The notes under the pieces are model-generated. The model saw only the letters and a list, made by a program, of their open reading frames with translations. It did not search any database and was not told the DNA's origin. Shown piece by piece: positions 32,418 to 41,285 of a DNA stretch of 64,000 bases. A program made the position numbers and the translations under genes. The stretch is from Microbacterium sp. EST19A (lineage in GTDB: Bacteria > Actinomycetota > Actinomycetes > Actinomycetales > Microbacteriaceae): contig NZ_JAHXYZ010000001.1 in the NCBI RefSeq assembly GCF_019969685.1, positions 930,001 through 994,000 of the forward strand, read 5' to 3'. Every line of letters begins with the position of its first letter. The first letter of the stretch is position 1.

Positions 32418-33371
32418 TCACAGACGCAGCAGGGCTTCGGCGTTGCCGTGGGCGATCTTCTCCCGGTCGGCCGCGCCGACGGGTGCCGAGGCCAGGTGCG
32501 CCGTCGCCTGCGCACTGCTGCCGAAGGGGTGGTCGACGGAGAACATCACGCGGTCGACGCCGAACGCGGCGAGCGCACACAGCAGCGGGGCGTCGTAGTT
32601 GTACCCGGAGGTCGTGAGGAAGAGATTGCGCCGCAGCGTCTCGGCCACCGTCAGCGTCTGGCCGGTGACGACCGGACTGAGCATCGCCTCGATCCGCTCG
32701 AGGTGGAAGGGCAGCCCTTCACCCATGTGGCCCACGATGATCTTCAGGTCGGGCAGCTCCTCGAAGACACCGGCCACGACCATTCGCAGCACATGCATCC
32801 CGCACTCGGAGTGCCAGCCCCAGCCGGACGTGGCGAGGCAGGCGGCAGCGGCATCCGGAAGTCCGGAGAAGTACGCCTCCTGCACGACGGCGGGCGGCGG
32901 AGCCGGATGCAGATAGATCGGCACGTCGAGTCGCGCGGCGGCGGCGAGGATCGGGCGCACCGACGGGTGGTCGAGGAAGACCCCGCGGGTCTGGCCGTGG
33001 ATCATCGCGCCGACGAACCCGAGCTCCTCCACACAGCGGACGAGCTCGTCGACGGCGGCGTCGGGTTCGGTCATCGGCAGGCTCGCGAAGGCGCGGAACC
33101 GGTCGGGGTGCGCCGCCACCGCGGCGGCAAGGCGGTCGTTGAGCTCGGCGCTCCAGCGCACCGACTCGGACGGAGCGAGATCCTGCACGAAGTAGCCGAG
33201 GGCGGAGAGCACCTGCACGTCGATCCCGGCATCGTCCATGATCTTCAGACGATCGGCTCCGAGGTCGTCGAGCTGCTCCGCACGCGCACCCGCTCTCGAC
33301 CCCAGGTCGATGCCGGCGGATGCGACGATGTCGTGCGGGAGCATGTGCTCCTCGATGGCGATGACCTTCAT
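32418..33371 (-). CDS. Gamma-resorcylate-decarboxylase-type amidohydrolase
   Basis: 317 residues of amidohydrolase family 2 (ACMSD-like). Residues matching the metal site of gamma-resorcylate decarboxylase are visible: IEEH with Glu7 and His9, YLHP with His155, VGHMGE with His215 and SVDHPF with Asp280. These enzymes remove CO2 from hydroxybenzoates without oxidation, using zinc or manganese. The ATG at 33371 overlaps the hydroxylase stop by 4 bp, pairing decarboxylation with ring hydroxylation. The substrate is inferred from the family; hydration or hydrolysis in a related subgroup is possible. Confidence 0.8.
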   Translation of the reverse strand: MKVIAIEEHMLPHDIVASAGIDLGSRAGARAEQLDDLGADRLKIMDDAGIDVQVLSALGYFVQDLAPSESVRWSAELNDRLAAAVAAHPDRFRAFASLPMTEPDAAVDELVRCVEELGFVGAMIHGQTRGVFLDHPSVRPILAAAARLDVPIYLHPAPPPAVVQEAYFSGLPDAAAACLATSGWGWHSECGMHVLRMVVAGVFEELPDLKIIVGHMGEGLPFHLERIEAMLSPVVTGQTLTVAETLRRNLFLTTSGYNYDAPLLCALAAFGVDRVMFSVDHPFGSSAQATAHLASAPVGAADREKIAHGNAEALLRL

Positions 33372-34969
33372 CGGACGACGGCCTCCTGCTGAGGGGTGAG
33401 GGCGGGAGCGGGGAAACCCCGCAGGGCGGCATCGAGGACCTCCGCCGGGTCCGACGAACGGATGCCGACGTGGGCGATGTGCTGATCCGGCCGGACGAGC
33501 ACGGCTTCGGCGTCATGCGTCGCGAGATGCGCGACGGGGATGCCGCGGGCCGCGGCTTCGGCGAGCAGATCCTGCACGTCCTCCGCCCCTCCGATCGCGG
33601 TGAACCACGGCCCGAGGAGGTCGTGGATCGGGTGCCCGTCGACCATCCGATGCGGGAGCCGGTTCCCCGCCCCGACGATCGGGGTGTACTCGGCCGGCGT
33701 CGGGGCCTGCTCGCGGGATGTCGGGCCGTAGCCGTAGCCGAGCACGAGGCCCGCGCTGTAGAACTCGGGCGACTTGAGGCGCCAGATCGCCGGGCCCAGT
33801 TCCCTGCGCGCACTCTCGAAGACCTCACCGGTGGTCATCAGGAGCGGGTTGCTGAGGTCGATCGAGAGCGAGGCCATGTTCGCCGACGACAGGGCGATGG
33901 TCTGCTCCTCGACCTGCCGCCGCTCGTGGCCGTAGCTGTCGAGCAGCTCGTCCGGAGCCCAGCCGGCGCACACCGCCGCCAGCTTCCAGCCCAGGTTCAC
34001 AGCGTCCCCGACACCGGTGTTGAACCCGTGCCCTCCCCAGGGCGGGTTCTGGTGCGCGGCGTCTCCGACGATGAAGAGGCGCCCGCTGCGGTACCGATCG
34101 GCGAGGAGCGTGCGTGCGCGCCAGGGGTCGGTGGCGACGATCTCGATGTCGAGGGTCTCGTCGCCGTCGGGCACACCGATGAGCGTCCGGACGATCTCTC
34201 GCGCATGCGCCGCATCGGCGACCTCGGGAGTGCCCGTCGAGATCGCCCACCAGGTGCCGTCCTGATCGAGCGGTCCGACGACCCCGGGCGACGCGGGGTT
34301 GAGCACCCAGTAGTGGATGGAGTCCGGATGCGGGATGGCGGCGGCCAGCCGGGTGGAACGGAACGTGATGTTGACATTCGGCCGCCCGGCGGGAGCGCCT
34401 TCGTAGCGTGCTCCCATCGCTTCGCGCACGAGGCTGCGCGGGCCGTCGGCGCCCACGACCCACTGCGCCCGCAGCGTGCGGCGCTCACCGTCGACGGACT
34501 CGATCACGACCTCGGCGTGCGTCGTGCCGTCGACGACCTCGACAGCCCGCCAGCCGAACAGGAGCTCGACCTCGTCCTTCGTCGAGAGGTGGGCGCGCAG
34601 CACCTCTTCGACCAGGGGTTGCGTCACCTGCTGGGCGCGCTCCGCCGTCAGCTCGGGGGCAGCGGAGAGCCCGAGGCAGTCGTCGACGTGCGTGATCTCA
34701 CGCCCCAGTACGGTCTGCACGAATGTGACGCGCTGCGACCAGTCCGCGTGCAGCGGTGCGATCTCGCGCAGGCGGTCTGCGACGCCCCAGCGCCGCAGGT
34801 GCTCCATGGTGCGCACCGACGTGGTCTTCGCCCGCGGCCGCGAATGCTCGACGATCGTCCGCGGCTCGATCAGGGTCACGGGCACGCCGTGGAACGCGAT
34901 CTCCTCGGCCAGGGCCAGCCCCACCGGGCCACCGCCGATGATCAGGACGGGGAGGACTTCCTCAGGCAT
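33368..34969 (-). CDS. FAD-dependent aromatic hydroxylase (class A)
   Basis: 533 residues. It has the FAD dinucleotide loop IIGGGPVGLALAEE (about 9-22), the DG motif VGADGPRSLVRE near residue 175 and the GD motif IVGDAAHQNPPWGGHG near residue 300, as in phenol, resorcinol and 3-(3-hydroxyphenyl)propionate hydroxylases. A thioredoxin-like C-terminal domain follows. It would add a hydroxyl group to a phenolic ring at the cost of NAD(P)H and O2, setting up ring cleavage. It is divergent from the IclR gene across 98 bp containing the shared operator candidate. Confidence 0.92.
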   Translation of the reverse strand: MPEEVLPVLIIGGGPVGLALAEEIAFHGVPVTLIEPRTIVEHSRPRAKTTSVRTMEHLRRWGVADRLREIAPLHADWSQRVTFVQTVLGREITHVDDCLGLSAAPELTAERAQQVTQPLVEEVLRAHLSTKDEVELLFGWRAVEVVDGTTHAEVVIESVDGERRTLRAQWVVGADGPRSLVREAMGARYEGAPAGRPNVNITFRSTRLAAAIPHPDSIHYWVLNPASPGVVGPLDQDGTWWAISTGTPEVADAAHAREIVRTLIGVPDGDETLDIEIVATDPWRARTLLADRYRSGRLFIVGDAAHQNPPWGGHGFNTGVGDAVNLGWKLAAVCAGWAPDELLDSYGHERRQVEEQTIALSSANMASLSIDLSNPLLMTTGEVFESARRELGPAIWRLKSPEFYSAGLVLGYGYGPTSREQAPTPAEYTPIVGAGNRLPHRMVDGHPIHDLLGPWFTAIGGAEDVQDLLAEAAARGIPVAHLATHDAEAVLVRPDQHIAHVGIRSSDPAEVLDAALRGFPAPALTPQQEAVVR

Positions 34970-35040
34970 GTGCGCGAACTCCGGATCTGGTCGTCGTTGA
35001 CGTTCCGATCCTCCCCCGTCGCCTCCTCGCGGTTGCCGAA

Positions 35041-35056
35041 GCTTTCAATCAATGGC
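35041..35056 (-). promoter_or_regulatory. IclR operator candidate before the hydroxylase and IclR genes
   Basis: GCTTTCAATCAATGGC on the plus strand; its complement differs by one base from 20479-20494 before the transporter gene. It sits 12 bp before the IclR ATG and 72 bp before the hydroxylase ATG, fitting autoregulation plus control of the catabolic operon. Confidence 0.5.
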
Positions 35057-35067
35057 ACCATCACCCC

Positions 35068-35844
35068 ATGACGACGACACGACGCGGTGGTCGACCGCCT
35101 TCGGGAGAGCCCGTGCTCGACCGCGCCTTCCGCCTGCTCGACGCCTTCACCGATCAGGAGACGAGCCTCACCCTCACGGCGCTGAGCGAGCGCGCCGCGA
35201 TCCCGCTCAGCTCCACCTTGCGACTCGCCCAGCACCTGAGCCGTCTCGGCGCCCTCGAACGGCAGCCCGACGGCACGTTCACCGTGGGACTCCGGATGCT
35301 GGAGTACGCGGCCCTCTCCCCTCGCGGTCACGGCCTCAGAGCCATCGCTCTGCCGTACATGGAGGACCTGCACCGCGCCACACGCCAGCACGTGCAACTC
35401 GCGGTGCGCGACAACGACGAGGGGATCATCATCGAGCGGCTCTCCGCTCCCGGCGCGGGAAGAGTGCTCTACTACGTCGGCGGCAGGGTGCCCCTGCACG
35501 GGACCGGTCTCGGCGTCATCCTGCTCGCGCACGCCCGCCCGGAGTTCCAGGAGGCGTACCTGCAGCGGGAGCTGTTCCTCGAGCCCGAGCACCTCCCGAT
35601 CGTGGCGGCCGAGCTGCGGTCGCAGCTGCGGTCGGTGCGCGCGCTCGGGGTCGCGCACATGACCCGATCGCTGCCCGAGCCGGCGGCATCCGTGGGGGCT
35701 CCGGTGTTCGATCGGTCCGGTGCGTGCGTGGCGGCGCTCTCGGTCCTCGGCGCCGACGGATCACTGGACACGCGGATGCTGGAGCCGGCGGTCGTCGCGA
35801 TCGCCCGGGCCATCAGCCGCGACCTGAGCCGCAGCGGACGCTGA
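35068..35844 (+). CDS. IclR-family regulator
   Basis: 258 residues. The N-terminal winged helix (about 12-70) reads VLDRAFRLLDAFTDQE, then LSERAAIPLSSTLRLAQHL. The GAF-like effector domain (about 80-250) has HATRQHVQLAV-like and GRVPLHGTGLGVILLAH segments, with the G...A.G...LA pattern of IclR proteins. IclR regulators typically activate aromatic catabolic operons on binding the pathway acid. It is divergent from the hydroxylase operon and shares a near-identical motif with the transporter promoter 14.6 kb away. Confidence 0.9.
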   Translation: MTTTRRGGRPPSGEPVLDRAFRLLDAFTDQETSLTLTALSERAAIPLSSTLRLAQHLSRLGALERQPDGTFTVGLRMLEYAALSPRGHGLRAIALPYMEDLHRATRQHVQLAVRDNDEGIIIERLSAPGAGRVLYYVGGRVPLHGTGLGVILLAHARPEFQEAYLQRELFLEPEHLPIVAAELRSQLRSVRALGVAHMTRSLPEPAASVGAPVFDRSGACVAALSVLGADGSLDTRMLEPAVVAIARAISRDLSRSGR

Positions 35845-35950
35845 CGCTCGACTTCCGATCATTGGCAATCCGCTGGGAGGTCGGGCGGACTCGCGGGTAC
35901 ACAGGACGACAGGCGTCGCCGCTGACGCCCGAGACTCGAGGAAGAGAACC

Positions 35951-36559
35951 ATGACCGCGAACCGCGACCGCCGCCGACCGATCACCCGCCCGGTCTTCCA
36001 CCACACGACCTTCGCCACGCTGAAGCTCGACGAGATGGTGGAGTTCTACGAGGCGATCGCCGGGCTCGAGCCCGTCTACCACGGCACCGACGGGGCCTGG
36101 CTGACCAACGACGAGGCCAACCACCGCATCGCCCTGCTGGCGCTGCCCGAGCTGAAGGAGGCGGTCGACAAGGGTCACACCGTGGGCCTGCACCACACCG
36201 CGTTCGAGTACGCCGACTTCCACGCGTGGCTGGACAACTACGAGCGGCTCGTCGAGCGTGGCATCCGCCCCTTCCTCTGCCTCGACCACGGCATGACGAT
36301 GTCGATGTACTACCAGGACCCCGAGGGCAACGGCGTCGAGATCCAGTTCGACACGTTCGGCAGCTGGACGAAGTCCAAGGAATGGATGTGGGCTTCGCAG
36401 GAGTTCGGCGAGAACCCCATCGGCGAGTACTTCGATCCCGACCAGATCGTGGCCGCACGCGAATCCGGCCTCGAGTGGGACGACATCCACCGCCGCACCC
36501 GCGCCGGCCACTACATTCCCGAGGTCATCCCGCAGGTGCACCTGCCCGAGCTGTGGTGA
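35951..36559 (+). CDS. VOC-family extradiol-dioxygenase-like protein (copy 2)
   Basis: 202 residues, colinear with the copy at 22871-23482. HHTTFATLKLDEMV, LTNDEANHRIALL, HHTAFEYADF and YYQDPEGNGVEIQ recur with few changes, and the candidate ligands His17/18, His81/82 and Glu130 are at the same positions. It is transcribed with the IclR gene, 106 bp downstream of it, and has a GGAAGAG ribosome site. The two copies may act on different isomers or on successive intermediates. Its stop is 6 bp from the converging ribokinase gene. Confidence 0.8.
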   Translation: MTANRDRRRPITRPVFHHTTFATLKLDEMVEFYEAIAGLEPVYHGTDGAWLTNDEANHRIALLALPELKEAVDKGHTVGLHHTAFEYADFHAWLDNYERLVERGIRPFLCLDHGMTMSMYYQDPEGNGVEIQFDTFGSWTKSKEWMWASQEFGENPIGEYFDPDQIVAARESGLEWDDIHRRTRAGHYIPEVIPQVHLPELW

Positions 36560-36565
36560 GCGCGA

Positions 36566-37498
36566 TCAGGTAGCCCTCGTCTCCCGCCACGCGTCGACGT
36601 CACGTCGGTCTGGGTACGACGACTGGGCGCCCATGACCTGGACCGACATCGCTGCGACCGCGGTCGCGAACTCGACGGCGTCGCGGAGGCTGCGTCCGCC
36701 GGCGAGTTCGCACGCCGTCGCTCCGACGAACGCATCACCCGCGCCGGTGGTGTCGACGACGTCGACGGGGTGGGACGACACCGTCTCGATGCCGCTCCGA
36801 TCGCCGAACAGCGCACCGGCGGCGCCGAGGGTGATGATGACCGAGACGACGCCGGCGTCGAGCAGACGCTGCGCGAGTTCTGCGAAAGAGCTGCCGCCGT
36901 TGTCATCCAGCAGGATGCGTGCCTCGTGCTCGTTCACCACGAGAGGGTCGCAGACCGACAGCGTGTGTGCCGTCAGTCTCTGCGCCGGTGCGGCGTTCAG
37001 CAGAACGCGCACTCCTCGCTCGGCGGCCGCGGCGGCGACGTGCTCGACCGTCTCGATGGGGGACTCCAGGTTCAGCACCAGCACGTCCGCCTGAGACCAG
37101 TCCCCCGCCGCGGCCTCGGCGAATGCGATGTCGAGCGCGTGGTTCGCCCCTGGTGATACCACGATCGAGTTCTCCCCGTCGGGGGTCACGAGGATGAGCG
37201 CGGTGCCGGTCGGCCGTTCCACGGACGTGACCCCGCTGATGTCCACGCCTGCCTCGAGCAGTCGAGCCCGGATGATGGCAGCGTTCTCATCCGCCCCGAC
37301 GCAGGCGTGGAACTGCACCTCCGCGCCGGATCGTGCCGCCGACGCCGCCTGGTTCGCGCCCTTCCCTCCGGCGAACAGCCGCAGGTCGGATCCGAGCAGG
37401 GTCTCGCCACCGTCGGGTCGGCGCGGCACCTCCACCACGAGATCGGCATTCGCGCTGCCGACGACCGCCACGCGCTTCCTCGGTGAGTCCGGACTCAC
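36566..37498 (-). CDS. rbsK: Ribokinase (PfkB family)
   Basis: 310 residues. The two PfkB signatures are present: GGKGANQAASAARSG near residue 40 and DTTGAGDAFVGATACEL near residue 250 with the catalytic Asp. It phosphorylates the ribose freed by the nucleoside hydrolases encoded in the same operon, feeding the pentose phosphate pathway. It starts at a GTG that overlaps the permease stop by 4 bp. It is the last gene of the nucleoside operon. Specificity for ribose over deoxyribose is inferred. Confidence 0.9.
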   Translation of the reverse strand: MSPDSPRKRVAVVGSANADLVVEVPRRPDGGETLLGSDLRLFAGGKGANQAASAARSGAEVQFHACVGADENAAIIRARLLEAGVDISGVTSVERPTGTALILVTPDGENSIVVSPGANHALDIAFAEAAAGDWSQADVLVLNLESPIETVEHVAAAAAERGVRVLLNAAPAQRLTAHTLSVCDPLVVNEHEARILLDDNGGSSFAELAQRLLDAGVVSVIITLGAAGALFGDRSGIETVSSHPVDVVDTTGAGDAFVGATACELAGGRSLRDAVEFATAVAAMSVQVMGAQSSYPDRRDVDAWRETRAT

Positions 37499-38439
37499 GC
37501 GGTCACCTGAGCCAGCCCCCGCCGAGTACGGGCACGGACGGCCGCGCGCACCCGGAGGGCGGCCACGACGAGCGCGATGATCGTGATCACGTACGGCGTC
37601 AGCAGCGCCAGCGACGAGTTCACGCCTCCGAGCGCGAGGCGATCCGCCAGGCCGTCTGCGGCTCCGAAGATGAGGCAGACGATCAGGGTCGGCACCGGCT
37701 TCCCCGCCGCGAAGATCACGGCGGCGACCACGATGAACCCTCGGCCCGAGGTCATCCCGGCGGTGAACGACCCGACGGAGGCCATCGCGAGCTGCGCACC
37801 GGCGAGACCGCACAGCGCCCCCGACACGATGATCGAGATGAACTTGACCTTGAAGACGCGGATGCCGGCGGCGACCGCTGCCGGCTCGTCCTCGCCGACG
37901 GCCCGCAGGTGCACGCCGTACCGAGTGCGGTAGAGGACGAACCAGTACACGGGCACGAGAAGCAGTGCCACCCACACCAGGATCGTGTGATTGTCGAACA
38001 GCGGCCCGATCACGGGGATGTCGCCCACGGGCCCGAGGCCGATCTTCGGCAGCACCGACTTGACGTCGCCGGGCGTCACACCGGCGTTGCCGTAGAAGAC
38101 CGTCAGCAGGAGGACGGTGACACCGATCGCGAGCAGGTTGATGCCGATGCCGACGACGATGTAGTCCGCCTTGAAGACGAGCGACGCGATCGCGTAGATG
38201 AGAGCGAGCAGCACACCCGCTCCGAGGGCCGCGATGACGCCGATGAACGGAGTGGTGACCGCGCCGACGGCGATCCCGGCGAAAGCACCGACCAGCATCA
38301 GGCCTTCCAGGCCGATGTTCAGGATGTTGCCGACCTGGGTGAGGCCGCCGCCGAGAGCGGCGAGGAGGATGGGCGCGGTCTTGGCGAGGATGACGGCCAG
38401 CGTGCCCACCGTCAGGATCTGGGCGAGGATCTCGTTCAT
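37495..38439 (-). CDS. Nucleoside ABC transporter permease 2 (YufQ/NupC-type)
   Basis: 314 residues, an integral membrane BPD_transp_2 protein with about eight predicted spans. GGGLTQVGNILNIGLEGLML is the conserved family segment near residue 30, and the cytoplasmic loop RYGVHLRAVGEDEPAA matches its class. The start at 38439 overlaps the preceding fused gene by 4 bp. It pairs with the permease half of the fusion to form the channel for the nucleosides delivered by the BMP lipoprotein. Confidence 0.9.
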   Translation of the reverse strand: MNEILAQILTVGTLAVILAKTAPILLAALGGGLTQVGNILNIGLEGLMLVGAFAGIAVGAVTTPFIGVIAALGAGVLLALIYAIASLVFKADYIVVGIGINLLAIGVTVLLLTVFYGNAGVTPGDVKSVLPKIGLGPVGDIPVIGPLFDNHTILVWVALLLVPVYWFVLYRTRYGVHLRAVGEDEPAAVAAGIRVFKVKFISIIVSGALCGLAGAQLAMASVGSFTAGMTSGRGFIVVAAVIFAAGKPVPTLIVCLIFGAADGLADRLALGGVNSSLALLTPYVITIIALVVAALRVRAAVRARTRRGLAQVTA

Positions 38440-41222
38440 TTCGATGCACCCTTCGTGGTGGCGATCGGATCGGCGGATGCCGTGGCGGCGGGGAGTCTCC
38501 GACGCCTGCGGAGGTTGACCGCGAACGTCGCGGTGATGGCGATCACGATCAGGCCCTGCAGGACGCTGATCATCGGGAACGGGACCCCGACCGACTGGAT
38601 GCCTGTGCCGCCGGCCATCATCGTGGCGTAGAAGAGGGCCGCGACGAGGGATGCCCACGGGTTGAGCCGGGCCAGCAGAGCGACCGTGATCGCGAGGAAG
38701 GCGAAACCTGGAGAGAACGCCTGCAGGAAGCGTCCGCCGTTGGGGCCGATCACGAACAGCGCCCCCGCGATCCCCGCGACCGCGCCGCTGAGCGACATCA
38801 CCTGCAGGGCCATCCGCTTCGACGACGTGCCGATGTAGTCGGCGAAGCGATTGAGCTCACCGAGTTCCTTGACCCGCAGACCCCACGTCGTGCGGTTGAG
38901 CACGAATCCGAGGATCACGGCGATGGCCAGGGCGATGAGAAGGTCGGGCGCGAAGCCGAACGCGGGATCGAACACGGGCAGCAGGGCGGAGGGCAGCACA
39001 CGCGGCGAGCCGGCGAGCGTGGCGGTCGGGTCGGCGAAGGGACCCGTCACGAGGAAGCTCGTGACCAGGAGCGCGACCTGCGACAGGAGCAGGGTGATCA
39101 CGACGACGTCGACCTTGAGGAAGCCGGTGAGGAAGCCGGGGATCAGACCCCACAGTCCTCCGGCAGCCGCTCCGAAGACCAGCACCAGGGCGACGTGCAC
39201 GATAGGCGGCAGGCCCTGGAACGTGAATCCCGCGTACGCGCCGGCGAAGGCCCCGAAGTACAGCTGGCCCTCACCGCCGATGTTGAAGAACCCGGCGCGG
39301 AAGGAGATGATCGTCCCCGCCGACATGATGGCCAGCGGCACGAACATCGCGATGATGCTGCCGATGCCGAACGGGGTGCGCCACGCGGAGGTGAAGAGCT
39401 CGATGTAGGCGGTGATCGGGTTCTGCCCGATCACGAGGATGATGACGGCTCCGATGATGAGCGCCGCGAGCACGGCGAAGACGGGTTGCAGCGCACTGGT
39501 GAACGTCTTCGAGGCGAACGCCGAGAGCGTCGCGCCGATGCTCTTCCGCGAGGTCTCGACGGCCACCGTCTTCGGCAGCACGACCGACGTGGTCGTCAGC
39601 TCGTCCACGCGCGCGATGTCGGCCGAGGCGTCGGCGAGGTGCGTGCCGCTCGCCTCGAGCTCGCGCGAGACGCGTTCGCGTTCGGCTTCCGCTTCGCGCA
39701 GGGCGTCTTCGGTGGGTGCCGCCCCGGCCATCGCGAGTCCGACGGCGAGCTCGGTCATGTTGTCCTGGGTGAACTCGGCGATGACCTCTCCGCGGTACAT
39801 CACGAGAAGCCGATCGGAGAGGCTCATCACCTCGTTGAGGTCGGCCGAGAACAGCAGCACCCCGGCGCCCTTGTCGCGCAGCGCCACGATCGAGTTGTGC
39901 ACGAACTCCATGGCACCCACGTCCACCCCGCGGGTGGGCTGCGAGATCATCAGCAGCGCCGGGTCGGACTCGAACTCGCGGGCGATGATGACCTTCTGCA
40001 TGTTGCCGCCGGAGAGGGATCCGATCGGCGTCTCGGGCTGCGCACCGCGCACGTCGAACTTCGCGATCAGCCGTGCCGCCTCGGAGCGGATCGCGTCGAG
40101 CGAGAGCCACCCGCGACGGGCGATCGGCGGCCGCAGGTGTCCGGCCGCGATGTTCTCCGCGATGCTCAGCGTCGGAGCCGCTCCCTCCTCGTGCCGGTCT
40201 TCGGGGATGTAGGAGAGTCCGCGCGCTCGACGCTCGGCCACGGACGCCGCCGTCACGTCGTTTCCGGCGATCGACACGCGTCCGCGGGGCGGGAGGTACA
40301 TGCCCGCGACGGCTGCCGCGAGTTCGGACTGCCCGTTCCCCTCGACACCCGCGATGCCGACGATCTCGCCGGCGCGGACGGTGAGTGAGAGGTTCTTGAC
40401 GGCGACCGCACCCCGCTGGTCGATCGCCGAGAGGTCGTCGACGCGGAGCACCTCCTGCGCGGGGTTGGACGGCGTGTGCTTGATGCGGAGCAGCACCTCG
40501 CGCCCGACCATCATCGAGGCGATGTCGCTCTGGCTGAGACCCTCCGCCGACCTGCTGCCGACGACCTCTCCGTCGCGGATGACGGTGATCTCGTCGGCGA
40601 TCGCGAGGACCTCGCCGAGCTTGTGCGAGATGAAGACGACGGCGCAGCCCTGCGCTGCGAGCCGCCGCACGACGACGAAGAGCTCGTCGGTCTCGGACGG
40701 GGTCAACACCGCGGTCGGCTCGTCGAGGATCAGCAGACGCGTGTCGTGCGACAGAGCCTTCACGATCTCGACGCGCTGGCGTTCGCCGACCGAGAGATCC
40801 TGCACCCGATCGCGGGGGTCGAGCTCGAGCCCCAGTTCGGCGGTGAGAGCGGCGACGCGTTTCTCCATCGCTCGACGGTCGAGCACACCGGGCCCGCTGC
40901 TCATCTCGTTCCCGAGGAAGATGTTCGACGCGACGCTGAGCGACGGCACCAGTTTGAAATGCTGATGCACCATGCCGATACCGAGCGCGTCGGCCTTCTT
41001 CGGATCCGTGACGACCACCGGCTCGCCATCGACGATGATCTCGCCGGAGTCCGGCTGAAGATTGCCGGAGATCATGTTCATCAGCGTGGACTTGCCCGCG
41101 CCGTTCTCCCCGACGATCGCGTGCACGGTTCCGGGCCGGATGCGGAGCGAGACGTCGCGATTGGCGACCTTGGTGCCGAACGTCTTCGTGATGCCGCGGA
41201 GCTCGAGTATCGGGCGATCCAT
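38436..41222 (-). CDS. Fused nucleoside ABC ATPase and permease
   Basis: 928 residues in one open frame combining two proteins normally separate in YufO/YufP-type systems. Residues 1-about 500 are a tandem ATPase: Walker A GENGAGKS (about 38-45), signature LSVGERQR, Walker B LLILDEPTA, and a second half with the usual degenerate loop GVEGNGQS and SGGNMQK. A charged linker with EAEAERERVSRELE follows. Residues about 570-915 are a BPD_transp_2 permease (IGSIIAMFVPLAIMSAGTII, FFNIGGEGQLYFGAFAG). GAAGGAGAG precedes the ATG at 41222. The reading frame is clean across the join, so a sequencing error is unlikely. Confidence 0.9.
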   Translation of the reverse strand: MDRPILELRGITKTFGTKVANRDVSLRIRPGTVHAIVGENGAGKSTLMNMISGNLQPDSGEIIVDGEPVVVTDPKKADALGIGMVHQHFKLVPSLSVASNIFLGNEMSSGPGVLDRRAMEKRVAALTAELGLELDPRDRVQDLSVGERQRVEIVKALSHDTRLLILDEPTAVLTPSETDELFVVVRRLAAQGCAVVFISHKLGEVLAIADEITVIRDGEVVGSRSAEGLSQSDIASMMVGREVLLRIKHTPSNPAQEVLRVDDLSAIDQRGAVAVKNLSLTVRAGEIVGIAGVEGNGQSELAAAVAGMYLPPRGRVSIAGNDVTAASVAERRARGLSYIPEDRHEEGAAPTLSIAENIAAGHLRPPIARRGWLSLDAIRSEAARLIAKFDVRGAQPETPIGSLSGGNMQKVIIAREFESDPALLMISQPTRGVDVGAMEFVHNSIVALRDKGAGVLLFSADLNEVMSLSDRLLVMYRGEVIAEFTQDNMTELAVGLAMAGAAPTEDALREAEAERERVSRELEASGTHLADASADIARVDELTTTSVVLPKTVAVETSRKSIGATLSAFASKTFTSALQPVFAVLAALIIGAVIILVIGQNPITAYIELFTSAWRTPFGIGSIIAMFVPLAIMSAGTIISFRAGFFNIGGEGQLYFGAFAGAYAGFTFQGLPPIVHVALVLVFGAAAGGLWGLIPGFLTGFLKVDVVVITLLLSQVALLVTSFLVTGPFADPTATLAGSPRVLPSALLPVFDPAFGFAPDLLIALAIAVILGFVLNRTTWGLRVKELGELNRFADYIGTSSKRMALQVMSLSGAVAGIAGALFVIGPNGGRFLQAFSPGFAFLAITVALLARLNPWASLVAALFYATMMAGGTGIQSVGVPFPMISVLQGLIVIAITATFAVNLRRRRRLPAATASADPIATTKGASK

Positions 41223-41285
41223 GATTCTCTCCTTCGAGTTCGTGGTGGGTGGCGAGAGCCCGAAGACCCTCGCCACCGCCGAGCG

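Noticed and set aside
32418..33371. Calling the amidohydrolase an ACMSD of the kynurenine pathway
   Set aside because: No kynurenine-pathway gene is nearby, and the metal-site pattern and neighbouring ring hydroxylase fit a resorcylate-type decarboxylase better.
38436..41222. Frameshift or missing stop between a nucleoside ATPase gene and its permease gene
   Set aside because: The frame is continuous with host-like codons through a helical linker, and both domains are intact. A real fusion is the simpler reading, though raw reads were not available.
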